Below, piece by piece: positions 43,230 through 52,343 of a DNA stretch of 64,000 nucleotides; position 1 is the first letter of the stretch; every line of letters begins with the position of its first letter. Source of the stretch: Variovorax sp. PBS-H4. GTDB lineage: Bacteria > Pseudomonadota > Gammaproteobacteria > Burkholderiales > Burkholderiaceae_C. The notes under the pieces were generated by a model. The model had not been told where the DNA came from. It saw only the letters and a list, made by a program, of their open reading frames with translations, and searched no databases. A program made the translations under genes and the position numbers. Location of the stretch: the NCBI RefSeq assembly GCF_901827205.1, contig NZ_LR594675.1, positions 4,712,001-4,776,000 on the forward strand. Reading direction: 5' to 3'.

Positions 43230-44522
43230 GTGGCCATGCTGCAGCAGATCATCGACCGCCGTCTGTCGGGGAAGAACAAGTCCATCGGCAACCGCGAGCG
43301 TTTCCTGCGGCGCTATCGCGAGCAGATCGGGGAGGCCGTGCGGCGCGCCGTCAGCGGCCGCAACATCCGGGACCTCGAACAGGGCGAGGACATCACGCTG
43401 CCCAAGCGCGACGTCTCGGAACCGGTGTTCGGCCATGGCCCCGGCGGCGACCGCGAGTACGTGCATCCCGGCAACCGCGAGTACGTCAAGGGCGACCGCA
43501 TCGAGCGGCCCCAGGGCGGCGGCGGCGGCAAGGGAAGCGGCTCGCAGGCGGGCGACGGCGAAGGCGGCGAAGACGACTTCGTCTTCCGCCTCACCAAGGA
43601 AGAGTTCATGCGGGTCTTCTTCGAGGACCTTGCCCTGCCCCACCTGATCCGCACCCAGTTGGCCGAAGTGCCGGAGTGGAAAAGCCACCGCGCCGGCTTC
43701 ACGCAGGACGGCATGCCCACCAACCTGCACGTGGTGCGGTCGATGCGTGGCGCGCTGGCGCGCCGCATCGCGCTGGGTGGCGACTCGCGGCGCGAGATCC
43801 GGGAGCTCGAGGCCCACCTCCTGCACCTGAAGCGCAGCCCGCGCGCGGCCGATGCACTGGTGCAGCGCGAGATCCGCGACACCGAGGCCAAGATCGAGGA
43901 GCTGAGGGCCAAGGCCAAGCACATCCCCTTTCTGGACCCGATCGACCTTCGCTACCGCAACCGGGTGAAGGTGCCGATCCCCTCGGCCAAGGCCGTGATG
44001 TTCTGCCTGATGGACGTTTCCGGGTCGATGGACGAGGCGCGCAAGGACATGTCCAAGCGCTTCTTCATGCTGCTGTACCTGTTCCTGACGCGCCACTACG
44101 AAAAGATCGAGCTGGTCTTCATCCGGCATCACACCCAGGCCAGCGAAGTCAGCGAAGAAGAGTTCTTCCATGCCACCGAGACCGGCGGCACGGTGGTTTC
44201 CAGCGCGCTCACGCTGATGCACGACATCATCCGCGCGCGTTTTCCAAGCAGCGAGTGGAACATCTACGGCGCCCAGGCCAGCGACGGCGACAACTGGCAC
44301 CAGGACAGCGGCCGATGCCGCGAGCTGCTGGCCGACCACCTGCTGCCGCTGGTGCGCTACTACGCCTACGTGCAGGTGGCCGACGCCGAGCAGAACATGT
44401 GGGAGGAGTACACGCAGCTGGTGGACTCCCACAAGAACTTTGCAATGCGCAAGGTCGCCGACGCGGCGGACATCTACCCGGTGTTCCGCGACCTGTTCAA
44501 AAAGGAGAGGGCAACGGTGTGA
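43230..44522 (+). CDS. yeaH: YeaH/YhbH family (DUF444) protein
   Basis: A 430-residue protein. The N-terminal IIDRRLSGKNKSIGNRERF is the family signature; a Gly-rich linker (GGGGKGSGSQAGDGEGG, about residue 95) follows. The C-terminal von Willebrand-like domain holds a MIDAS motif DVSGSMDE (about residue 262). The GTG at 43230 is followed by an in-frame ATG two codons on. Between prkA and ycgB as usual; a partner or substrate of the kinase is likely. Confidence 0.93.
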   Translation: MAMLQQIIDRRLSGKNKSIGNRERFLRRYREQIGEAVRRAVSGRNIRDLEQGEDITLPKRDVSEPVFGHGPGGDREYVHPGNREYVKGDRIERPQGGGGGKGSGSQAGDGEGGEDDFVFRLTKEEFMRVFFEDLALPHLIRTQLAEVPEWKSHRAGFTQDGMPTNLHVVRSMRGALARRIALGGDSRREIRELEAHLLHLKRSPRAADALVQREIRDTEAKIEELRAKAKHIPFLDPIDLRYRNRVKVPIPSAKAVMFCLMDVSGSMDEARKDMSKRFFMLLYLFLTRHYEKIELVFIRHHTQASEVSEEEFFHATETGGTVVSSALTLMHDIIRARFPSSEWNIYGAQASDGDNWHQDSGRCRELLADHLLPLVRYYAYVQVADAEQNMWEEYTQLVDSHKNFAMRKVADAADIYPVFRDLFKKERATV

Positions 44523-46036
44523 ACGCCAGGAAACGAGAACCCCTGCCCAGCCCTTCGGACTGGACCTTCGATCTGATCGAGCGCTACCACAGCGAGATCG
44601 CGCGCGTCGCGCGCGGCTACAAGCTGGACACCTACGCCAACCAGCTCGAGATCATCACGGCCGAGCAGATGATGGACGCGTACGCGTCGGTGGGCATGCC
44701 GGTCATCTACCGCCACTGGTCCTACGGCAAGCAGTTCATCTCCACCGAGAAGAACTACCGCCGCGGGCACATGGGGCTTGCCTACGAAATCGTCATCAAT
44801 TCCGACCCTTGCATCGCCTACCTGATGGAAGAGAACACCATGGCCATGCAGGCCCTGGTGATCGCCCATGCCGCGTACGGGCACAACAGCTTCTTCAAGG
44901 GCAATTACCTGTTCAAGATGTGGACGGATGCATCGTCCATCATCGACTACCTGGTGTACGCACGGCACTACATCAGCGAGTGCGAGGAAAGACATGGCGT
45001 GGCGGCGGTGGAGGACCTGCTCGACTCCTGCCATGCGCTGATGAACCACGGCGTGGACCGCTACCGCCGCCCGCAGCGCCTGTCGCTGAGCCAGGAACAG
45101 GCGCGCCGCGAAGACCGCGAGCACCATCTGCAGCAACAGGTCAACGACCTATGGCGCACGCTGCCCAAGCGCGCCGGCCGCTCCGCCGAGGAAGACGAGG
45201 CCGCCAAGCGCTTCCCGTCCGAGCCGCAGGAGAACCTGCTTTACTTCATCGAGAAGAACGCACCATTGCTGGAGCCCTGGCAGCGCGAAGTGGTGCGTAT
45301 CGTGCGCAAGATCGGGCAGTACTTCTATCCGCAGCGGCAGACCCAGGTCATGAACGAGGGCTGGGCCACCTTCTGGCACTACACCCTGCTCAATACCCTC
45401 TATGACGAGGGCCTGCTGGCCGACGGCTTCATGATGGAATGGCTGCAGTCCCACACCAACGTGGTGTTCCAGCCGCCGGTCGGCCACCGCGCCTACAGCG
45501 GCATCAACCCCTATGCGCTGGGCTTCGCCATGTACACCGACCTGCGCAGGATCTGCGAGGAACCTACCGAGGAGGACCGCCGCTGGTTCCCGGACCTGGC
45601 CGGTTCGCCCTGGCAGCAGACGCTCGACTACGCGATGCGCAACTTCAAGGACGAGAGCTTCGTCGGCCAGTTCCTCTCCCCGAAGCTGATGCGCGACTTC
45701 CGCTTCTTCGCGATCCGCGACAAGCAGAGCGAGTCCGAGCTCGAGGTGTCGGCCATCCACGACGACAGCGGCTACAGGCAACTGCGCGAGTCGCTGTCCC
45801 GGCAGTACGACCTCAACCACCGCGAGCCCAACATCCAGGTCTGGAGCGTCAACCTGCGCGGCGACCGTTCGCTGACCCTGCGCCACACCCAGCACAACGA
45901 CCGCCCGCTGCACGACGATGCACATGAAGTGCTCAAGCATGTCGCCCGGCTGTGGGGCTTCGACGTTCACCTCGAGAGCGTCGACAGTCAGGGTCGGGTC
46001 AACCACCGGAAGGTGGCCGGACCGCAGGCGGCTTGA
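44519..46036 (+). CDS. ycgB: SpoVR family protein
   Basis: A 505-residue protein (E. coli YcgB, 510). Characteristic segments: MPVIYRHWSYGKQFISTE, AYGHNSFFKGNYLF, ILNEGWA-like VMNEGWATFWHY, and NPYALGFAMYTDLRRI. The GTG start overlaps the yeaH stop as GTGA. Third gene of the operon, with the conserved association known from many proteobacteria; molecular activity is not established. Confidence 0.94.
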   Translation: MNARKREPLPSPSDWTFDLIERYHSEIARVARGYKLDTYANQLEIITAEQMMDAYASVGMPVIYRHWSYGKQFISTEKNYRRGHMGLAYEIVINSDPCIAYLMEENTMAMQALVIAHAAYGHNSFFKGNYLFKMWTDASSIIDYLVYARHYISECEERHGVAAVEDLLDSCHALMNHGVDRYRRPQRLSLSQEQARREDREHHLQQQVNDLWRTLPKRAGRSAEEDEAAKRFPSEPQENLLYFIEKNAPLLEPWQREVVRIVRKIGQYFYPQRQTQVMNEGWATFWHYTLLNTLYDEGLLADGFMMEWLQSHTNVVFQPPVGHRAYSGINPYALGFAMYTDLRRICEEPTEEDRRWFPDLAGSPWQQTLDYAMRNFKDESFVGQFLSPKLMRDFRFFAIRDKQSESELEVSAIHDDSGYRQLRESLSRQYDLNHREPNIQVWSVNLRGDRSLTLRHTQHNDRPLHDDAHEVLKHVARLWGFDVHLESVDSQGRVNHRKVAGPQAA

Positions 46037-46044
46037 CCCGTTCG

Positions 46045-46683
46045 CTAGCGCGGGACCTTCAGCGTGCCGCGCGCTGCCAGTGCGAGCTCGCGCGCGTGGC
46101 AGTCCTCCAGATGGTCGTTGACCAACCCCATGGCCTGCATGAACGCATACACCGTCGTCGGGCCGACGAAGCTCCAGCCCCTCTTTTTCAGGTCCTTGGA
46201 CATCGCCACCGATTCGGGCGAGGTGCTCATGGATCGCAGCGCCTCGTGGGTGATGCGTCGAGGGCGCGACGCCGGGTCAGGCTCGAAGCCCCATGCATAG
46301 GCGGCGAGCGAGCCGAACTGCTCGCGCAGTTCCAGCACCCGTTGCGCGTTGTTGATGGCCGACTCGATCTTGCCGCGGTGCCGCACGATGCCCGCATCGC
46401 CAAGCAGCCGCTCCACGTCCTTCGGCCTGAAGCGCGCCACGCGCTCGGCGTCGAACTCCGCGAAGGCGCGCCGGAAGGCCTCGCGCTTGTTGAGGATGGT
46501 CAGCCAGCTCAGCCCCGCCTGGAAGCCCTCGAGACACAGTTTCTCGAACAGGCGCCGGTCGTCCGTGACGGGGAAACCCCATTCGTTGTCGTGGTAGTGC
46601 TGGTAGGCCGTGGTCCCCTGGCACCAGCGGCAGCGCAGCGCGCCGTCTTCGCCGGTGAAGAGCCCTGGCTGCTCTCCACTCAC
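46045..46683 (-). CDS. tag: DNA-3-methyladenine glycosylase I
   Basis: A 212-residue repair enzyme that removes 3-methyladenine. CRWCQGTTAYQHYHDNEWG near residue 18 and the terminal zinc ligands in NDHLEDCHAREL match Tag; GFQAGLSWLTILNKREAFR is the helix-hairpin-helix region. GTG start at 46683 overlaps the aroQ stop as GTGA. It is convergent with ycgB, with 8 bases between stops. Confidence 0.93.
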   Translation of the reverse strand: MSGEQPGLFTGEDGALRCRWCQGTTAYQHYHDNEWGFPVTDDRRLFEKLCLEGFQAGLSWLTILNKREAFRRAFAEFDAERVARFRPKDVERLLGDAGIVRHRGKIESAINNAQRVLELREQFGSLAAYAWGFEPDPASRPRRITHEALRSMSTSPESVAMSKDLKKRGWSFVGPTTVYAFMQAMGLVNDHLEDCHARELALAARGTLKVPR

Positions 46684-47129
46684 GTGCTCACCCGCACCAG
46701 CGCTTCGATCGCCAGCGCATACCCCTTGACGCCGAAGCCGACGATGATGCCGCGCGCCGCCGGCGAGATGTACGAATGATGGCGGAACTCCTCGCGCGCA
46801 TGCACGTTCGAGATGTGCAGCTCCACCACCGGCACGCTCGCGCCCTTGATCGCGTCGTGCAGCGCGATCGAGGTGTGCGTGTAGGCGCCCGGGTTCATGA
46901 CCACGCCGAGCATGCGCCCGGCAGCCACCTCGCGCCCGGCCTCGTGAACCCAGTCGATCAGCTGGCCTTCGTGGTTGGACTGCCGGCATTCGATGTCCAC
47001 GCCCAGCGTCGTACCCGCCTCCGCGCACAGGCGCTCGACGTCGGCGAGCGTTTCGTAGCCATATTGCGCAGGCTCGCGGGTGCCGAGCAGGTTGAGATTG
47101 GGACCGTTGAGGACAAGGATCTTTTTCAT
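46680..47129 (-). CDS. aroQ: 3-dehydroquinate dehydratase, type II
   Basis: A 149-residue shikimate-pathway enzyme that dehydrates 3-dehydroquinate. Motifs: NGPNLNLLGTREPAQYG (with the catalytic Tyr), NPGAYTHTS, catalytic His in ELHISNVHAREEFRHHS. The length is typical. It is coupled to tag. The type II form is also used in catabolic quinate routes, but no quinate gene adjoins. Confidence 0.95.
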   Translation of the reverse strand: MKKILVLNGPNLNLLGTREPAQYGYETLADVERLCAEAGTTLGVDIECRQSNHEGQLIDWVHEAGREVAAGRMLGVVMNPGAYTHTSIALHDAIKGASVPVVELHISNVHAREEFRHHSYISPAARGIIVGFGVKGYALAIEALVRVST

Positions 47130-47192
47130 GGCCCGTTTGTAGCAGGTGCAGCGGCGTTCGGAGCAATCCCGGCTCGACCGGACTGAGCGCGC

Positions 47193-47873
47193 TCAGCCGG
47201 CGAGCAGTGCCCGGCGCAGGTGAGGATCGTCCACCACCGCCATGTTCTCGACGTTCAGGCTGACCTCGACCGTCTGCAGGTGCCGCTGCAGGAGCTGAAG
47301 CGCCTTGGCGGCAGCCCCCGATTCGAGCAGGTCGATGAACTCGGTGTGCTCGTCCTGCAGGCACTCGACATGCTCGTCGTAGTCGTGACGGTAGAGCAGC
47401 AGGATCAGCGCAATCCGCGCGACCAGCTGCTCGAGGGTCCGGGCGAGCAGTGCGTTGCCAGCGAGCTGCGCCACCAGCACGTGAAAACCCGCGCCGAGCC
47501 GGCGAACCTCTTCCGCATTGCGCGCCGCACGCGCCGCCCGTTCCAGCTTGACGTGCGCCCGCAGCGCGGCCACGTGCTTCTTGGTGAGCTTCCGCGCCAG
47601 CGTTTCGGTTGCATGCCGCTCGATGGCCCAGCGCAGGTCGAAAGTATCGCGCGCCTCTTCCGGCGTCGGCTTGGCGACCGAGGCGATGCGGCCCGGCGTG
47701 AGATCCACCAGGCCCTCGCGCGCCAGCGTCTGCAGCGCCTGCCGGACGACGGTGCGGCTCACGCCATACAGCTTGCCGAGCGCCACCTCGCGCAACTGCA
47801 CGCCCGGGAGCAGGCGATGTGCCGCGACGGCGCTGCGGATGTTCGAAACAATCTCGTCGGTCTTGCTGGACAT
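47193..47873 (-). CDS. GntR-family (FCD domain) transcriptional regulator
   Basis: A 226-residue protein from ATG 47873 (MSSKTDEIVSNIRSAV). Winged helix with LREVALGKLYGVSRTVVRQ, FCD domain with LGAGFHVLVAQLAGNALLA. It is divergent from the BMP receptor and Rieske operon, 106 bases between starts, with a 20-base dyad in the gap. It likely represses that operon and itself until substrate is present. Confidence 0.9.
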   Translation of the reverse strand: MSSKTDEIVSNIRSAVAAHRLLPGVQLREVALGKLYGVSRTVVRQALQTLAREGLVDLTPGRIASVAKPTPEEARDTFDLRWAIERHATETLARKLTKKHVAALRAHVKLERAARAARNAEEVRRLGAGFHVLVAQLAGNALLARTLEQLVARIALILLLYRHDYDEHVECLQDEHTEFIDLLESGAAAKALQLLQRHLQTVEVSLNVENMAVVDDPHLRRALLAG

Positions 47874-47894
47874 GGGATTCGATTCTAAATACAC

Positions 47895-47914
47895 TGAACC
47901 GGTATACCGCTTCA
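47895..47914. promoter_or_regulatory. Predicted GntR operator TGAACCGGTATACCGCTTCA
   Basis: A dyad with perfect core CGGTATACCG (47900-47909) and outer arms TGAA/TTCA; only one symmetric pair is mismatched. It lies 22 bases upstream of the regulator start and 65 bases upstream of the receptor start. GTATAC at the centre is typical for FCD-type GntR proteins. Confidence 0.65.
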
Positions 47915-47979
47915 GATCACAGGATCGGGATTCCGCCCCGTTTCTCACGACCTCCCCTCATCCCCAGAAGGAGACACCC

Positions 47980-49062
47980 ATGCCCCTGCACTCCCCCGCC
48001 CGCGTCCTGTTCGCCGGCGTCTTCGCCGCCTGCACGTCGCTTGCCGCGGCGGCAGCCGATCCGCTCGAGATCGGCTTCGTCTATCAAAGTCCGGTCTCCG
48101 ACGTGGGCTGGGTTGCAGTGCACGAGAGCGCCCGCAAGCAGCTCGAGAAGGAATTCGGCAGCCGCATCAAGACGCGCGTCGTGCAGGACGTGAAGGTCGG
48201 CCCCGACGGTGCGCGCGTCATGCGCGAGCTCGTCGGCGGCGGTGCGGGCCTGGTGGTGCTCGGCAGCTTCGGCTACATGAACGACGGCCTGAAGCTCGCC
48301 GCCGAAGAACCGAAGGTCAATTTCATCCATGCCAGCGGCTTCAAGCAGGCGCCCAACTTCGGCACCTACAACGCGCGCTGGTACGAAGGCGCCTATGTCG
48401 CGGGGCTGGTGGCCGGCAAGGTCACCAAGAGCAACAAGCTCGGCTACGTGGGTGCCATTCCGATCCCCGACGTGGTTTCCACCATCAACGCCTTTGCGCT
48501 CGGCGTAAAGCGCAGCAATCCTGCGGCCACCGTGTCGGTGGTGTGGGTCAACGAATGGTTCAATCCAGGCAGCGAGCGCGATGCGGCCAACTCGCTGATC
48601 CAGCAGGGTGCCGACGTGATCGGTTCCGGATTCCAGGACAACCCGGCCATCGTGCAGGCCGCCGACGCCAGGGGCGTCTGGTCGGTCGGCATGTTCTCCG
48701 ACCTGCGCAAGGCAGCGCCCAACAAGCTGCTGACGTCGATCACGCACGACTGGACGCCGCACTTCCGTCAGGTCGTCGCCGACACGCTCGCAGGCAAGTT
48801 CAAGGGCGCCGCCTATGTCGGCACGCTCCAGAACGGCGGCGTGAACCTGCTGGATTGGAACGCGGCCGTGCCGCCGGAGGTCGTCAAGATGGCCAAGGCC
48901 GCGCAGGCCGACATCGCCGCCGGCAAATTGAATCCCTTTGCCGGTCCGCTGAAAGACAACACCGGCAAGGTCCGTGCAGCACCGGGTGCGGCAGTTCCCG
49001 ATGCGGAGATTGCCGGGATGAACTGGTTCGTCGAGGGCATTCAGGGCGCGATGCCGCGCTGA
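47980..49062 (+). CDS. BMP-family (Med/PnrA-like) substrate-binding protein
   Basis: A 360-residue periplasmic receptor. Signal peptide MPLHSPARVLFAGVFAAC... ending AAAA-D; mature start DPLEIGFVYQSPVSDVGW. GSFGYMNDGLKLAAEEP, FNPGSERDAANSLIQQGADV and the end NWFVEGIQG are typical of the group that binds purine nucleosides and related compounds. RBS AAGGAGAC. No permease or ATPase partner is adjacent. It heads an operon with two Rieske-type proteins 11 bases on, so it probably delivers their substrate. Confidence 0.9.
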   Translation: MPLHSPARVLFAGVFAACTSLAAAAADPLEIGFVYQSPVSDVGWVAVHESARKQLEKEFGSRIKTRVVQDVKVGPDGARVMRELVGGGAGLVVLGSFGYMNDGLKLAAEEPKVNFIHASGFKQAPNFGTYNARWYEGAYVAGLVAGKVTKSNKLGYVGAIPIPDVVSTINAFALGVKRSNPAATVSVVWVNEWFNPGSERDAANSLIQQGADVIGSGFQDNPAIVQAADARGVWSVGMFSDLRKAAPNKLLTSITHDWTPHFRQVVADTLAGKFKGAAYVGTLQNGGVNLLDWNAAVPPEVVKMAKAAQADIAAGKLNPFAGPLKDNTGKVRAAPGAAVPDAEIAGMNWFVEGIQGAMPR

Positions 49063-49073
49063 AGGCAGCCGTC

Positions 49074-49751
49074 ATGGATGTCGAAGAAGAACAAGCCGGC
49101 AGCGCCTTTGCCGCCGACGGTTGGTTTGCCGTCGAGCTCTCGACGCATGTGCCGGCCGGCCAAGTCGTGCAGACCTTGCTCCACGGCCAGGAACTCGCCC
49201 TGTGGCGTCCCTCCTCCGGCCCGGTGCAAGCCTGGGAGAACCGCTGCCCGCACCGCAGCGTGCGGCTGACGCTCGGCTTCGTCGACGGCGACCAGCTGGT
49301 CTGTCGCTACCACGGCTGGCGCTACGGCAGCGACGGCCGATGCGCGGGCGTCCCCTCCACGCCCGCGCTCGCGCCGCCGCCCGCCGCCTGCGTGCGGACG
49401 TACATGTGCCGGGAATCAGACGGCGTGATCTGGGCCAGCCTGGCACTCGCGCCGCGCGGGTACCCGCCACGGCTGCCCGGCCTCGGCGCGTGCAGGAGCT
49501 TCGTCCTGGACCGCGCAGCGCGCTCGCTGGCCGATGAGGTCGCCCATGCGGGCTTCATTCCCGGCGGCCACCCGAGTGCGTGGCGCGAACCCGCCAGCAG
49601 CGCCGATGCCGCTACCTTGCTGCTTCAACCGATGAACGCGGAAACGACTTGCGCGCACCTCTTCGTCGCAGAAGGCCTTTCCGCAACGCGGCGCCTGGCC
49701 AGCGCCCAACGCATCAAGGCGCTATTCGCCAAGGAGCGCTCCCATGCATGA
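49074..49751 (+). CDS. Rieske 2Fe-2S protein with vestigial oxygenase domain
   Basis: A 225-residue protein. Residues 15-125 are a complete Rieske domain: C58-x-H60 (RCPHRSVRL) and C77-x2-H80 (VCRYHGWRYG). The rest (about 85 residues) looks like a shortened catalytic domain of a Rieske oxygenase: SLADEVAHAGFIPGGH stands where N-x2-D-x2-H-x4-H should be, with the second His and the spacing lost. A normal oxygenase of this type is 340-370 residues. It overlaps the next gene by 8 bases. It probably supplies electrons to the iron site of that protein. It could also be a stand-alone Rieske ferredoxin. Confidence 0.85.
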   Translation: MDVEEEQAGSAFAADGWFAVELSTHVPAGQVVQTLLHGQELALWRPSSGPVQAWENRCPHRSVRLTLGFVDGDQLVCRYHGWRYGSDGRCAGVPSTPALAPPPAACVRTYMCRESDGVIWASLALAPRGYPPRLPGLGACRSFVLDRAARSLADEVAHAGFIPGGHPSAWREPASSADAATLLLQPMNAETTCAHLFVAEGLSATRRLASAQRIKALFAKERSHA

Positions 49752-51594
49752 CACGAAGACCGGCACCGACCTGCAAGATGCACTGGACCCGGCCCTTGCC
49801 GACGACTGGTTTGCAGTCGCAGCGGGCAGCGATGCCGTTGCGTCGGGGCCGCCACTGCGCCGGCGGCTGCTCGATCGCGAGATCGAAGTCAGGCGCGATG
49901 CTCGGGGCGCGCTGTGCGCGCGCATCACGGATGCCGCAAGCGCCCCGTGCGTCGCGCGCGACCACTGCGGCTGCATCTTCGTGTGCCTGGGCGATGCGCC
50001 GAGGCCGCTGTTCGCGCTCGACGAATTCGAGGCGCCGGGCCGGCGCTTCGTCTACATGGGCGCGATCGGCGTCCATACCGGTGGACTGCGGGTGGTCGAG
50101 AACTTTCTCGACATGGCCCACTTCCCTTTCGTCCATGCGCACATCCTGGGCACCGAGGAAGCGACCGAGGTGCGTGCCTACGACGTCGAGCTCGATGCGC
50201 GCGGCGAACTGTGGGCCCGCGGCTGCAAGTTCGTGCAGCCGATGGCTTCGGCTGCATCCGAAGGGCCGGCAGACATCGACTACGTGTACCGCGTCGTCAA
50301 TCCTTTCTCGCCACTGCTCTACAAGGCACCGGCTGGACGCCCCGGCGAGGCGGACATCATCTTCCTGTTCGTGCAACCCACGCAGGAGGACGCCTGCACC
50401 GTGCACTTCGCGATCTCGCTCCTCGACGCCGCCCACAGCGCCGGCGAGATCACGGCGTTCCAGCAGACCATCCTGGGGCAGGACAAGCCGATCCTCGAGA
50501 ACCACGTCTACAAGCGGCTCCCGCTGGACGCGCGCCTCGAGGTCCCTTCGCGCGCCGACGCGGGCTCGAGCGCCTACCGGCGCTGGCTGCGCAGCATCGG
50601 GCTGCGCTGGGGCGTCGAGCCGATGGCCGCCACGGCGCCAGCGCGGCTCGTGGTCGAAGTTGCGGCCAAGCGCAAAGTGGCCGAAGGGGTGGCGAGCTTC
50701 ACCCTGCGCTCGCCAACGGGCGGGCCTCTGCCGCCGATGACGCCCGGCGCACATCTCGACGTGCACCTGCCGGGTGGACTGATCCGCCAGTATTCGCTGT
50801 GCAACGGCCCGGACGACGACGGCTGCTACACCATCGCAGTGAAGCGCGAAGAAGCCTCCCGCGGCGGTTCGGCGGCGATGCACGACCAAGTCGAGCCGGG
50901 CGACCTGCTGCAAGTGGGCCTGCCCAAGAACAATTTCGCGCTCGACAGCGCCGCCGGGCACACGCTGCTCATCGCGGGAGGGATCGGCATCACGCCATTG
51001 CTGGCAATGGCCCGGCACCTGGCTGCGCGCGGCGACGATTTCCACCTGCACTGCTTCTGCCGCTCGGCCGCGCATGCCGCCTTCGGTGCCGAACTCGAAC
51101 GCGAGTTCGCGAACCGCTGGACCTTGCACGCCGCGCTTTCGCCCGACGCCACGCGCGAGGCGATCGAGCGCGTGCTCGGCGCCAGCGACGCGGCCACCCA
51201 CGCCTACACCTGCGGCCCGCTGCCGCTGATGCAACTCGTGGCATCGGTGGGCGCTGCGTGGGGCTGGCCGCCCGAGCGCATGCATTTCGAGTACTTCAAG
51301 GCCGCGCGCCCGGTGGCTGCCGGCGGCACGCCTTTCGAGCTCACGCTCGCGCGCAGCGGCCGCACGGTGCAGGTCCCGGCCGAGCGCAGCATCGTCGAGG
51401 TCTTGCGCTCGATCGACGTCGCGATCGACACCAACTGCGAGCAGGGCGTGTGCGGCACCTGCCTGTGCACGGTGATCGATGGCCTGCCCGAGCACCGCGA
51501 CCAGTACCTGAGCGCCGCCGAGAAGGCAGGCAACACGCAGATGCTGCCTTGCGTCTCGCGCGCCCGCTCCGCGACCCTGGTGCTCGACCTATGA
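49744..51594 (+). CDS. Fusion: Rieske-less oxygenase catalytic domain plus VanB-type reductase
   Basis: 616 residues. The N-terminal part (1-105) resembles a Rieske domain (DDWFAVAA, LLDREIEVRRDARG, CIFVCLGD) but the segment that would carry the Cys-His loops is missing, about 45 residues shorter. Residues 105-290 hold the intact mononuclear iron motif N120-x2-D123-x2-H126-x4-H131 (ENFLDMAHFPFVH). Residues 300-616 are a complete reductase: flavin barrel (RQYSLCNGP), NAD(P)H domain (LIAGGIGITPLLAM) and 2Fe-2S ferredoxin (CEQGVCGTCLC ... LPCVSRA). It complements the preceding protein. Likely an O- or N-demethylase, given the formaldehyde genes downstream. Confidence 0.87.
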   Translation: MHDTKTGTDLQDALDPALADDWFAVAAGSDAVASGPPLRRRLLDREIEVRRDARGALCARITDAASAPCVARDHCGCIFVCLGDAPRPLFALDEFEAPGRRFVYMGAIGVHTGGLRVVENFLDMAHFPFVHAHILGTEEATEVRAYDVELDARGELWARGCKFVQPMASAASEGPADIDYVYRVVNPFSPLLYKAPAGRPGEADIIFLFVQPTQEDACTVHFAISLLDAAHSAGEITAFQQTILGQDKPILENHVYKRLPLDARLEVPSRADAGSSAYRRWLRSIGLRWGVEPMAATAPARLVVEVAAKRKVAEGVASFTLRSPTGGPLPPMTPGAHLDVHLPGGLIRQYSLCNGPDDDGCYTIAVKREEASRGGSAAMHDQVEPGDLLQVGLPKNNFALDSAAGHTLLIAGGIGITPLLAMARHLAARGDDFHLHCFCRSAAHAAFGAELEREFANRWTLHAALSPDATREAIERVLGASDAATHAYTCGPLPLMQLVASVGAAWGWPPERMHFEYFKAARPVAAGGTPFELTLARSGRTVQVPAERSIVEVLRSIDVAIDTNCEQGVCGTCLCTVIDGLPEHRDQYLSAAEKAGNTQMLPCVSRARSATLVLDL

Positions 51595-51643
51595 GCCGCC
51601 TGCTTGCTCCGAAGGGCAAAGGCACTCCAGCGAGCCGCGAACC

Positions 51644-52288
51644 ATGATCAAGCTGTACAACGACGAGCTCTCCGGCAACTGCTACAAGCTGCGGCTCTTC
51701 ATGAGCCTGCTGCGGCTGCCCTATGCACGGGTGCCGGTCAATTTCCATCCCGGCCGCGAGCACAAGGGCGAAGCTTTCCTGCGCGTCAATCCCTTCGGCC
51801 AGCTGCCCGCGATCGACGACGATGGCTATGTGCTGCGCGATGCCCAGGCCATCCTGGTCTACCTGGCCAGCCGCTACGACCGGACCGAGCGCTGGTTCCC
51901 AGCCGATCCGGCGACGCGCGGCCGCATCGCGCTCTGGCTGGCCGTGGCCGAGGACATCACGCGCAGCGCCTCGGCTGCACGGCTGCACGACGCCTTCGGC
52001 TACCCCTTCGACGTTGCCGCCTGCCGCGGCGCGGCGCACCGACTATTCGCGCACATCGAGGACCATCTTTCGGACGGCGAAATCGAAGGGCGCACCTGGC
52101 TGGCGGCGCATGGCGCGACGATTGCCGACATCGCGTGCTTTCCCTACATCGCCCTCGCGCCCGAAGGCGGCGTCGGACTCGAACGCTACCCTGCACTGAG
52201 ACGCTGGATCGCACGCTTGAAGGCACTGCCGAACTTCGTCGGCATGCCGGGCATCTTCGCCGCAGGCATCGACCCCGAACCGTCTTAA
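51644..52288 (+). CDS. Glutathione S-transferase family protein
   Basis: A 214-residue two-domain GST. Near the N terminus LYNDELSGNCYKLRLFMSLL holds Ser8/Cys11 as candidate thiol activators; NPFGQLPAIDDDGYVLRDAQ gives the cis-Pro and glutathione-binding pair; TIADIACFPYIALAPEGG is the C-domain cap. It lies between the Rieske pair and frmA. A GST-like protein (NdmE) is a structural partner of the split caffeine-type N-demethylase NdmCD, so a similar role here is possible. Confidence 0.9.
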   Translation: MIKLYNDELSGNCYKLRLFMSLLRLPYARVPVNFHPGREHKGEAFLRVNPFGQLPAIDDDGYVLRDAQAILVYLASRYDRTERWFPADPATRGRIALWLAVAEDITRSASAARLHDAFGYPFDVAACRGAAHRLFAHIEDHLSDGEIEGRTWLAAHGATIADIACFPYIALAPEGGVGLERYPALRRWIARLKALPNFVGMPGIFAAGIDPEPS

Positions 52289-52343
52289 GCTCGGGGGTAC
52301 GCCGGCTTGCCCGCGGTACCCTCATCCCCCAAAGGACCCCTCA

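Noticed and set aside
49074..51594. That the two Rieske genes are one ordinary oxygenase broken by a frameshift
   Set aside because: Both proteins start and end like complete domains, each carries its own N-terminal Rieske-type scaffold, and the second is fused to a full reductase, so a single shifted frame cannot produce them.
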